DNA of 64,000 nt from Cavia porcellus (Eukaryota; Chordata; Mammalia; Rodentia; Caviidae): NCBI RefSeq assembly GCF_034190915.1, contig NW_026947487.1, forward strand, positions 120,179,201 through 120,243,200, written 5' to 3'. The position numbers and the translations under genes are program-made. This document shows positions 45,854 to 55,458 of the stretch, in pieces (position 1 is the first letter of the stretch; each line of letters opens with the position of its first letter). The notes beneath the pieces are model-generated. The model ran no database searches and was not told the DNA's origin. It was given only the letters and a program-made list of their open reading frames with translations.

Positions 45854-48800
45854 CGGCTGCTGCAGCAGTGGGGCCTCGCTCACAGCGTCCTGCCTGCAGA
45901 GCCAAGTCACTCAGAGTCGCCATCTGGTCCCCCCTGTCCCCTCCACCCTGTTTTTGCTGCAGCCCAGGCCAGACCCTCTTGGCCCCATCCCATGCCACCC
46001 CAGGCCTGAGGCCTTGGCCCGGCGGAGACCCCTGCCAGATGCAGCCCTCCCGGTTCACCAGCAGGGAGTGGGCCACACCTGCGAGCCCAGCGAGGGCGCC
46101 AGGCGCTGGGTGGGGGCACGTGCTCCAGGTCGGTGAGCTGCATGAAGGGCTGGTGGAAGTAGTGCAGCTGCAGGATGCAGGCGAGCAGGAAGAAGCCGGG
46201 GATGAGGATGCTGGAGAAGAGCTCCGACACGCTGAACTGCTCCAGGCCCAGGTCGCCCAGCCTGCAGGAGGAGGGTGTCAGCGCCCTCTGGCCTGGCAGC
46301 TGGCAGGGCGGGCACGGGGAAGCCCAGGGCAGCCTTCCCCACTCACTGCTCGTCTGTGAAGCCTGTGAGGTTGCGCCAGTAGGCGGGGAAGTCTTGGAAC
46401 TGGAAGGTGTAGACGGCGATGAGCACCAGCATGGTGTAGGCCACCACGAACCACCAGAACACCTTAAGCAGCTTCCGCCACAGGCTGTAGTAGACCTGCA
46501 GGTGCGGGCGGATGGGTGAGCCCCGCCCCAAGCCCTACCCACGGCGCTGGGCCACGCCCCGCGCCCCGCCTAGCCCCACCCCTGAGGCAGAGCCCCGCCC
46601 CCCACCTGGAAGAGCGTGAGGCAGAGCAGAAAGAGGAACATGTAGACGATCTTGTAGACCACCAGGCGGCCAGCGAAGCTGACCACGATGAACATGCCGG
46701 CGCACACGTAGATCCAGTACTTGGCGTAGATGCCGGTGACCAGCTCCCCCAGGCTCCGGAGCAGCGTCTGCGTCTGAGTGGGCTCTGCGGCTGGCAAGAG
46801 GGGTTCACAGTTGCAGGGCGAAGCCTCCGGAGCGGGGTCTCCCGTCTCTGCCCGCCACTCACCTGCTTCGGCCACAGCCACCTCTAGCAGCACCGCAGGC
46901 GCCCGGGCCTTCCTCAGCAGCTTCTCCTTCACAAAGCGACGCAGCAGCAGCCAGAAGGTCAGGATGTAAAGCAGCTGCAGGGTGCAGATGTCAGCGGCCC
47001 AGGAGGCAGGCGGCCCACACCGCCAGGTGTCCCGCAGACACAGGTCTGTGTCTGTACACCCACACCGGCAGTCTCTCACACACCAGCCTCACATGTTCAC
47101 ACACACACGCTCTAGGGCACACGTGGGCTCACATCCACAAGGAGACTCGGGGAAACCCACTCTCCCACAGACCTTGGCACATTCCCCACACCGGGACACT
47201 GGAGGCCCAAGGGCCACATGGGGTGTGGCATAGCCCGGCTGAGCAGGCCATGAACACCTGGACACAGTGCCAGGGACACATCCCTCACTCAGTCAGCCAA
47301 CTCTGAACTGGGCCGTGTGGTCTGAGGGGGCTCCCCGTCGAGACCAGCAGCTATGGCTCCCCCTCCTGCAGTCCCTGCCTGGCGAGCAGGTGGACAAGGG
47401 ATGTGGTGGTCAGGCAGTTCCGCCCCCAGCACGGGGCTCACCATGGCGCCCAGGTCCAGGCAGGGGTATCGGGTGTGCTCCAGCCCCAGCTGGCGCAGGC
47501 TGACGGGGCCCAGGGTGGTGGGCAGCTCAGGCTGCAGGTCCATGGCCCACACGTAGCGCAGGCAGCAGAGTGCCAGCCCGTAGAGCAGGATGCAGGGCGC
47601 GCACAGGATGGCCAGCTGGTGGCGGCTGCGCACCGTCCAGATGAGGCAGGCCCACAGCAGCAGCACGAAGGTCAGCCAGCTGTGGTATGTGATGCTCCAC
47701 ACCTGTGTGGCGGGCGGGGAAGGCGCTGGGGTGGTGGCTGGTGGGCCGCACAGCCTCTAGGAGGCAGGGTCTGTGCACAGCACATGGCGGCACACGCATG
47801 AACACATGTGTGCTCTGGTGTGCACAGAGCCCTGGGGCTGAGGCCTCCTACAGAGGCCGAGATGGGGAAACAGAGGTGGCCACCCCTCCCCACACCTGGC
47901 CTAGCCCCACCGCGCCTCACCATCATGGCAATGAGGGCACACACGTAGCTCTGGTCCATGATGAGGTGCCCCAGGCTGTACAGCGGTGACGTCTCTCTCA
48001 GCTCAGCTGGCCTGGAACGTGCTGGGGGTGGGGCAGTGGTCAGCTCCCGGGGGACACCTGGAGTCCCTCCCCACCCGCTGAGGCACAGGCAGCAGGTGGG
48101 AGCAGGAACAGGAACAGGAGCAGACCCATCCTGACCTGTTGTGACCCTGGCCTTGGCCCTCAGTCCCCTAAGGACAGGATGTGTGACCCTGGCCTCTTCC
48201 AGTTGCGCCTCTTGGACGTTGTATAACTGACCAGGCCTCAGAGTGAAGAAAGAAGCCAAAGAACAGAGCCACCGCCTGTGTGGAATGCCCAGGAAGACAG
48301 TGGCCTCCTACAGCCCGCCACCTGCAGTCATTTCCCAGCCAAGGTGGGCAGGGGCAGGGAGCCCTGGACACCCTCCAGTCGGGATCAACTCCACCTGGCC
48401 TATAGGAGGCCACTGGTAAGGAGCCTGTGGCCACCAGGGGGCAGCCTTGGCCTTGCCCACGGCCCTGGGAGTCAGGGGGAGAGGTGTGCCTTAGTAACTT
48501 GCTACTCACAGGGACGCTGCCGGACGGGGCTCGGGCCGGTCAGATCGTGCACGATGCAGTTCTCGGCCTCAGTGTCCAGCCCCACAACTGTGGGGACCAT
48601 GTGCTGTGGAAGACACACAGTGAGCCTGTGCGGGCCCTGCTCGCCTGCGGACCTGTGTGGCCTCCCTGGCCTGGCCTGGCCCCGCTCACCTGTGTGGCCT
48701 CCCCATCCCAGCTGGCCCCGTCTTGGCCCTGGGGCTTCTGCTCCAGCTGGTCCAGTTCCAGCTCAGGTTCCTCGTCCACCCCGGCTACTTCCTTTCTCTG

Positions 48801-51800
48801 TGGACGGCAGACCAGTGGGCTCAGCCCCACACCAGCCCTGGCCCGGCTCCCCTGGGGCGACCAGCGCTGCTAGCTGCCAGGGCTGCGCTCAGGATGCTGG
48901 GCTTACCTGGCCCACAGGCCTGGGCTGCTGGAGCTTCAGGAGAGAGATGAAGGTGTAATACAGCAGCAGCAGGACCCCCGGGCTCACGTACACCGGCCAG
49001 TCATGGCTGGTGTTGAGGAACAGCACGTGGGGGCTGGAGCAGTTGGTGGGGCCCACGAAGTCCTTAAGGCCAAACACCCTGCCAGGAGACAGCCGTCACC
49101 GACCACCTGCCAGAGGCTCAGAGACAAGCCCTAACCAGGCAGGCAGGCCCAGGGTGTGCAGGAGCCCTCACCTGGCCCAGATGCTGGCAGGCGGAAGCAC
49201 ATCCTGGACAAAGGACGTTTGGTAGCAGTAGAGGCAGATGAGGTGGCAGGCACCAAAGCAGCCCACCGTGACAAAGAGGATACTGAAGCCCAGGGGGCTA
49301 ATGGGAAAGTGGCAGGCCCACCAGGTGCAGATGCCCAGGAAGACCAGCAGGTAGACACTGGAGAAGGCCGAGGGGTGGGCAATGCCTGCGGGGCAGAGGG
49401 GCCCCGGGTCACACCTGGTCACTGGGTAGTTCTGAGTACTGTCCTCTCTGCACAGTGGTCAGCACCCAGGTTCCTCCCCACCCAAGGTACCTGCCAGTGC
49501 GAGCAGCAGGACAGCCAGGGCCCGCCCCGCGGCCACCAGCAGCCAGTGGGCCGCGACCCGGAACCGGGAAGTCAGCCAGGTCCTGGGCTTGGGGGCCATC
49601 TCGGAGACGCCCTGCAGCCCTGGTGGGGTGCCAGTGTCCACCTCCCTCTCCTCGCCATCCTGCTGAGGGCAGACGGGGTCCAGGTCAGGCTCCAACCCCA
49701 CCACCTGGGCCCCTCCCTCTTTCCCAAGCCCGCTGCCCCCCACTTGGGCACAAGGGGCCCTGACTCTGCTGTGCAGGCTGGCTGTGGGTGCCCCCCTAGG
49801 GGCTGTCTGAGCTCAGGGGCACTCAGACCACACATGCTGGGTGGGGGTGGCAAGGCCCTCGAATCTGGGCATCTCTGGAGAGTGAAGGGACCCAGCAAAT
49901 GGCAGGCACAGGTCCCCTGGGGCCTGCCCTTCCCCACCCCATGGAGCCAGCCTGCAGGAGAACAGAATGGCGGAGTCCCTGCCTAGGGCTAGGGACCTGC
50001 TTCCCTGGCCCTGAACAAGGCTTCCCGGAACGGGGCTTTTCCCAGGCCCCAGGAAGCCAGGGCGTGGTGGAAAGAACACAGATTGTCGTCAGAGGCCCCA
50101 GCTCTGGCCAGTTGCTGGCAGCCTGCGTGCCCAGCTGTGTCTCCGCAAACAGCTGAGGTGGCACTCCATGCCAGGCTGAGAACTCGGGCGTTGAGGCCAA
50201 GGCTGGCCCTATCCCAGCTCCCACGGTCTGGTGCTGTGCAGCAGTAGGCCAGTCCTGTAACCTCTCTGAGCCTGTGCCCTGGCTGGGAAGACTCACTTGG
50301 TCGTGGATGGGAAAGGTGGGCCAGACAGGCTGAGGGCTGAGGGGGCTGGGAGGCCCCCGGAGGGGCTGAGGGCCTGAGCCCACAGACGGGGTGGGAGGCT
50401 GGACCAGGTAAGCAGGACAGCGGGTCAAGCCCACCCCTCTAGGGCCACACAGAGTGGGAGTAGCCTAGCCCCTGCTCCAGGACCCAGGGTGGTTCTATCA
50501 GACTGGAGTTTGAGCAGGAAGAGCTCCAGCCTTGGGCACAGGGCTTGGGAGCTGGGTGGCCAGGTGGAGCTCACCTGCCCAGCCTGCAGACAGGGAGAGC
50601 TGTGGGCCACCTGGGCAGCTGGGAGAGACAAGGCAGCCTGCTGCGTGGCCACACAAGTCCCTTCCCTCTCCGGGCTCCTCTGGAAGCCAGGGCCCTGTGC
50701 CCAGCAGGTGCCAGCTGCTGACGAATGGGCACTGGGGTTGCAGCCCAGCACCATCGGGCAGGGAGTGTGTGTGCCAGGACACCTGGGTGTCATAAATCCT
50801 ACTGAGCCCTGGGACCTGGCTCTTAGCAGAGACCAGGCTGGGTGTGGGTGAGGAGGCTGGACTTTGGGCCTGGAGTGGTGGGGCACAGGGGCCTCACAGG
50901 AGCTGGCGGGCAGCAGGCCCCGGCTGCTTGGGGCTCCCTTGGAGCACGGTCCCCCCAGGTCTCTCAGGCTGTCCACAGGCCCAGCCATGCAGCACGTCCT
51001 GCAGCTCTGCCCAGTCCACCCAGTGCAGGGCCTCAAAGCCACCAGCCAGGTTCTCACTCGGACAGGCTCAGGAAGAGCCCCTGACCTCTCTCCTCCCGTG
51101 TGTAATAAACTACACAGTCTGCCCTGGCACTGTCCCCGGTGGGTGCCCCTCACCAGTTGCTCCCTCGCATGCCTCCTGCGGCGCCTGCACAGGCCGAGGC
51201 AGATGGACGATACCACCAGGACGCCCAGGTCAGGGGCCACCAGCCGGATGGCATTGGGGATGTCCTTCAGGTCCAACCTGCAGGGGTCAGGGAGGCACGG
51301 TCAGCATGGTACAGGGCCATCGGCGGAGGACGGGGCTGGGTGGGGTCTTACCTCGTAACCCCGATGTATCGAGAGACCTTCTCCCAGAGGCTGCCTGCAG
51401 ACAGAGCAGGGGACCGTCAGGAGGGTTACACAGCAGGCAGCCTTGGGGTGCAAGCCCTAGGACCATCGAGGAGCGTTTGAAAAGGCTGCTTCTACTGACA
51501 GGGAAACTGAGGCCTGAGCCCACTGGCCTGGCAGTGTGGCCTGCAGCCAGATAGTATCTCTGGACAGCAGCCTTGGCCCTGGCTGGCCAGTGCCATGACG
51601 TGCCCTGCTCTACCAGCCTCATCCCAAAATACCAGGAGAACATCACAGGATGAACAGGAGGGCTCAGAGTGACCCCCTCTGGGTGATGGACGGCGGACAG
51701 GTTCCTGTCCCAGCTGGGGCCACAGGTACCAGCTAGACTCTGCCAGTGAACAGGCACGGGGCACCCAGAGCCCCAGGTGCCACCTTGCTGTGTGGCTGAG

Positions 51801-54800
51801 CCCCAACAGGGAGGATGGTACAGGCTGGGGGACACCGAGAAGACCTGGCTGCTCCCAGGCTGGCGCTGCCCAGCCCAGCCTGTCGCCGCCAAATCATTCC
51901 CGGAAGATGTCCTCAGGGCCGCCAGGGCTGGACATAAATCCTGGCTGGGGACAGCTCCTGTTGGGCAGTGCCTGAGTGGGGCCGGCCCTCCCGGGGTCCA
52001 GGTCTGCTGCGGACGCTCCCCACCCCAGGCCAGCTCTCCAGCGCCCCGTTTTCCTGCCCACCCCCAGCAACTCACAGTTGGGCCCCAGCAGCCGGTCCAG
52101 GCTGGGCACGGTGTGCAGGGCTATCTGGAAGGCCAGGTGCGCCACCAGGAAGAGCAGGCTGAGACTCAGCAGGGCGCGCAGGAGCCGGATCGAGTGCCCT
52201 GCTGCAAAGTACATGGTGAGGCCGGCCCAGTGGGGCTGGGGCAGGCAGGGGAGCTGAGACTCCCCTCAACCCTGTTGCAGCCCTGGGGCCATGGCTGCCT
52301 CCCCAACACAAGACGTGGCCAGAGCACAGCAGCAGCTGGTCCGAGGTCACACAATGAGGGGCCAGCAAGGCCTGCCCACCAGGCTGGGCCAGTACAGGAG
52401 GAAAAGGTGCTGGGCTTGGAAATGCGACTTTACACCTCTGCAGCAGAGCTCTGTCCCCTCCCCCAACTCCCATGAGAAGGAACCTGAAGTCACACTGTGG
52501 CGGGCTGGCAGCAAGGGCCTGTGGGGCGCCTGGGGGACAAGACCTGGTCTCACCAGGAAGCGGTGGGCAGCACTGAAGGGCTGTGGGCTGAGATGCGCCC
52601 TGAGCTGCGGAGTACAGAGCCCGACCTGGCAGAGCTGCATCCCACTTCACTTGGCAGGGATTGGAGCGGGAGGGCTGGGATTCAGCCCCCAAAGTACAGG
52701 GCCACGTGGCTGTGCCTGGCCAGATCTGAGCTCACCCCCAGGGTGCCGTGGCCTCGATTGGCCCCCGCCAGTCACAGCACTGGGCCCACCACACATCAGG
52801 GAGGCCTCTGTGGTGCAGTGCTCTCGTCCCTGCCCCGTGCACAATGGCAGCTCACTTGGCACAGGACACTTGGCCATGGCCCAGCAGACTCCAGGGATGA
52901 GGACCGTGGACCCTGGGGCAGGACACACCCACCACGCACTCTGCCACAGGGCAGAGTCAGCCAGGGGTCTCCCTGGTGCCAGCCCCATCCTGGGCTGGGC
53001 CCTAGCTCTGAAGTGACAATGGCCTGGCCCCAGGGCACTGCGACTTCAGGACCTGGCCTGGTGGGTAACCTCCTTGCTCCAAGGGGCAAGGGCTGCAAGC
53101 TGGTGCCCACCCAAGGAGCTGGACAGAAGTTGGCCAGGTGCCAGGCAGAGGTGCCATTAGCAGAAGTAGGTGCTGCCTGCTCCTCCCCCACACTCTGCTG
53201 GCACTGCTGGCCACATAGCCTACATGGTGCAGGGTCCTCTGCAGGAGGACAAGTGGACCTGGTTACCCTGCAGCTCTGTGCTGGCACAGGAAGGACCTAG
53301 CAAGCTTGGTGGTTCTGCAGAGGTGTCTGCACAAGTGGACCTCACTGTGGAGGGTGGGAGGTCTGGAAAGGGGGCAGGGATAGCATGACCATAAGGCCCA
53401 GCACCGTGGACCCATCAGGTGGGAAAGGAGCCGGGGTGGAGCTGCCGACCTGAGGATGGTGGGCCGCAGGGGAAGAGCATGGCCCTTGGCTGAGTGACCC
53501 TCAGGTGGCCGTGGAGATGCCCTAGGCCTGATGGGGAGAAAGAGGCTCTGGAGGCAACGGCCTTTCTGCCACCCAAGGACCCCTCCGTTCCCTACAGCCA
53601 CCCTGAATGCAAGCTGAGCCCATGCAGCTGGGTGCCTCCCAGTTACTCTGAGCCCTGAGCTGGCCTAGCGCTGCGGACCGCGCCCAGCAGCCTTTGTTCT
53701 GAGCCGCCCCCACCTGGCCTCTCGGCCCTGGCCTTGGCTCACTGCTCACTACCTGGGGGACTGTGGAGGGGGCCATCCATGGGAGTAGAGGACAGTCCAC
53801 ACGGAGACTGTCCACAAGGACGAGGACTGTCCATGGGAGGCTGTCCACAGGGGAAGGACCGTCCATGGAGGGGACCGTCCACAGGGAAGGGGACTGTCTG
53901 TGCCCCACCCCAGAGGCAGTACGCCTTTTCCTGGCCAAGGAAGACAAAAGGAGAGGGCTCATCAGGGAGGAGCCACAAACAGGAAGCCGGCTGATGTGGG
54001 GACCTCCTGCTCCCCGTGGAGTAGCTACCCCTGTGTCCCCCGAATGCACCACTCAGCCATAGAGGCTCAAAGGTGTCTGCCCCTCTCCTGGCTGTATCTC
54101 CCCAGCCTTCCCCACCCTCATGGCCCTGTCCTGCTCTCCCGACTCCTTGGGCTGCCGGCGCCCACGCTCAGGGGCTCACACATCATTAAGTAGGGCCTGG
54201 CTCCTGGGTGTGGGTGTGGCCAGCCAGGGGGCCCCATCACCCCAGCAGAGGAAGGGGCATCCACAGCCCAGAAGCCCCCACTTGGAGAAGGTCTGGAGCA
54301 AGAAGCGGACAGGGAGGGGTTAAATCAAATCACTGCCAGAGCCTCACCCAGTGCCACTCGGGTGAGCCCTGCACAGCTCCGAGGCTGGGGAGCATGGGGT
54401 CCCGGGGTCTCCTAGACCTCTGTGGCTAAGGGGCAGGGCTGGCTAGCGGGGACACAGGCTGTCCCCCGGGTGCTCAGGCACCTTGGCTGGCCTGGAGGTC
54501 TGGGGGCTTCCCAGGATTCAGCCAGGCTGTGGGGGCAGTGAGAGCATGGGGGGCTCTCAGGGAGCAGGAAGGTGGGAGGGGGCTTCCTTCCACCTAGAAA
54601 ATGAGTGGGCAGCACGGGGCTGGCCCCACGGGCCAGTAGCCATCGGGGGCTCATGCCGGCTCCCTTGCCCCGCAGCTGGGGGTCAGGCCACAGCCTATGT
54701 GGGCCGGCCGAGCCCCATCAGACCTTCCGCTGGTGCTGCCAAGGCCAGCAGCTGCGTGGCAGGAACCCTCGAGCACCCACACAGCCGGCCTCACATTTTC

Positions 54801-55458
54801 CTCTCTCCACCCGGAAAAACCAAGCAGTATCTGTCCCTGAAGGGCCTCTAAGCAGGACAGACGGACAGATGGAGGGTTGGCTGGGGTACCTGCCACTGCC
54901 ACCTCTCCCGCCTGGCCCAGAGTCACAACACAGACCCTAGGTACCTACAGCACAGTGACCAGAACCCCGGTCCTCTGCAGAAGTCCTGTCCCTGCTGCCG
55001 TGACCAGCCACCAGGACCCTGCCCCCCAGGGAGGCCCAAGGAGGGCAGCAGCCAGTCCAGCCCAAACCCACAGGTGCTGAGCCCCCCAGCAGGGTCTGGG
55101 ACACAGAGGAGCAGCCCTGCCGGGGTGGGACCCTGGGCCTGCACCCTCACAGTGCTTCCCAAGGGACAACAGGGATTTGGGGGCTCCCCCCACTACCCCT
55201 CGAGTCACCACACACCCTGGGACGAGTGATCAGCAGAAAGGATTTGGAAACAGCGACTTCTCTGACAGGAAAGGAACCCAGTCGTGTCAGCACTCCTGCC
55301 CAGAGTACCCTGCACCCCCGCCCCGTCCAGGAACCACACCCGCCCCACCCTGCGCCCCTTACCTCGTGTGCCGCTGCACCCAGGGCCCGGCAGCCAGGGC
55401 AGGAGCAGCAGGACCAACAGGTAGACCAATGAGAGCGCATTCACACGCACCAGGGAGG
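32560..55458 (-). CDS. PIEZO1: Mechanosensitive cation channel PIEZO1, exons 2-51 (first exon missing)
   Basis: PIEZO1 is a homotrimeric plasma-membrane channel opened by membrane tension. It passes calcium in endothelium, red cells and many other tissues. Fifty exons were placed, matching exons 2 to 51 of the human gene, and every joint keeps frame. They encode about 2512 residues. The missing exon 1 (about 22 residues in human) would bring the total close to the human 2521. Each subunit has a long N-terminal blade of four-helix repeats, a beam, an anchor, outer helix, extracellular cap, inner helix and C-terminal domain. The family signature PF-x2-E-x6-W is present as [12 protein letters not shown] in exon 44. 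Coordinates and details are in the five block entries that follow. The first coding exon is upstream of position 64000. No frameshift or premature stop was seen. Confidence 0.98.
34143..35061 (-). other. PIEZO1: PIEZO1 intron 44
   Basis: A 919-bp intron with an old B1-dID SINE at about 34505-34665. Nothing else was recognised. Confidence 0.75.
34505..34665 (+). repeat. Old B1-dID SINE
   Basis: The 7SL-like 'gtgggaggcggaggcaggagg' and 'ctaccctgcctcagaggg' are followed by an ID-like end 'ccctgggtttggtcctgag'. Confidence 0.6.
35062..37995 (-). CDS. PIEZO1: PIEZO1 block D, exons 35-44: clasp/linker, last blade unit and anchor
   Basis: Exons: 35, 37995-37889; 36, 37695-37498; 37, 37412-37154; 38, 37065-36877; 39, 36791-36494; 40, 36205-36100; 41, 35997-35850; 42, 35763-35549; 43, 35440-35282; 44, 35209-35062. 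Conserved stretches include [71 protein letters not shown] and [17 protein letters not shown]. The anchor motif [17 protein letters not shown] is in exon 44. Exons 39 and 40 encode an intracellular linker whose second half lacks the long Glu run of human PIEZO1. Exon 44 ends with GTGCTG, an imperfect donor. Confidence 0.95.
38085..41589 (-). CDS. PIEZO1: PIEZO1 block C, exons 23-34: proximal blade, beam and linker
   Basis: Exons: 23, 41589-41485; 24, 41145-40992; 25, 40906-40663; 26, 40582-40486; 27, 40413-40242; 28, 39987-39898; 29, 39827-39727; 30, 39394-39323; 31, 39098-38998; 32, 38581-38470; 33, 38401-38339; 34, 38257-38085. The block includes [20 protein letters not shown] (24), SKNMLS (25) and [20 protein letters not shown] (27). 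Exons 28 and 29 encode the charged beam helix ([20 protein letters not shown]). Exons 29 to 33 encode the loop beyond it, with [19 protein letters not shown] and [10 protein letters not shown] conserved and the rest variable. Exon 27 ends on an unusual donor, GTCTGC, fixed by phase and by RGFALYNAA continuing in exon 28. Confidence 0.95.
41900..42300 (+). repeat. Old L1-like fragment interrupted by a SINE
   Basis: 'ggaaacagcccagatgtcc' before the SINE and 'ctgagtgaaaaaaccagtca' after it match consecutive parts of the 3' region of ancient L1M elements. The match is from memory. Confidence 0.4.
42028..42208 (-). repeat. dID-B1 composite SINE
   Basis: The ID complement 'ctggggttgaaccccggacc' is followed by the B1 complement 'gttgcccaggctgggctcac' and 'cctgcctcagcctcacagag'. 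Confidence 0.85.
43983..46974 (-). CDS. PIEZO1: PIEZO1 block B, exons 13-22: middle blade
   Basis: Exons: 13, 46974-46863; 14, 46784-46606; 15, 46495-46347; 16, 46261-46079; 17, 45893-45760; 18, 45667-45513; 19, 45406-45230; 20, 44920-44795; 21, 44722-44522; 22, 44187-43983. Conserved landmarks are [20 protein letters not shown] (14), [20 protein letters not shown] (15), [14 protein letters not shown] (19), [19 protein letters not shown] (20) and [15 protein letters not shown] sequence in 22. Exon 17 encodes a run of ten Glu (45824-45853) in the same place as the human polymorphic Glu repeat (E756del). Exon 19 ends on a weak donor, GTTCGG. For exon 14 I chose the acceptor that preserves length with human; a second one 6 nt upstream (exon from 46790) would add Ala-Ala. 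Confidence 0.95.
45824..45853 (-). repeat. PIEZO1: Poly-Glu codon repeat in PIEZO1 exon 17
   Basis: Ten consecutive Glu codons (eight GAG, two GAA) between Pro and Ala. The GAG-rich 5' part is the least interrupted. Confidence 0.95.
47442..55458 (-). CDS. PIEZO1: PIEZO1 block A, exons 2-12: distal blade
   Basis: Exons: 2, 55458-55363; 3, 52201-52076 (or from 52198); 4, 51394-51352; 5, 51277-51154; 6, 49659-49491 (or from 49662); 7, 49385-49172; 8, 49078-48907; 9, 48797-48690; 10, 48603-48510; 11, 48021-47921; 12, 47702-47442. The start enters at codon phase 1, so exon 1 must supply one base. Hydrophobic segments include [17 protein letters not shown] (exon 2) and [20 protein letters not shown] (exon 3). 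Recognisable conserved stretches are [32 protein letters not shown] and [19 protein letters not shown]. Exons 5 and 6 encode a variable basic-then-acidic cytoplasmic linker. Exon 9 and the start of exon 10 encode another acidic linker. Introns 2 and 5 are the long ones in this block. Confidence 0.95.
49663..51153 (-). other. PIEZO1: PIEZO1 intron 5
   Basis: A 1.5-kb GC-rich intron. A short MIR-like piece ('gtaacctctctgagcctg', about 50230-50285) is the only repeat suspected. Confidence 0.6.
52202..55362 (-). other. PIEZO1: PIEZO1 intron 2
   Basis: A 3.2-kb intron with a short minisatellite (53790-53903). No SINE or additional exon was recognised. Confidence 0.75.
53790..53903 (+). repeat. 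Minisatellite, about seven units of 16-17 bp
   Basis: Degenerate tandem units of the form GGACTGTCCAYRGGGAA, alternating CCACA and CCATG variants. Confidence 0.8.
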
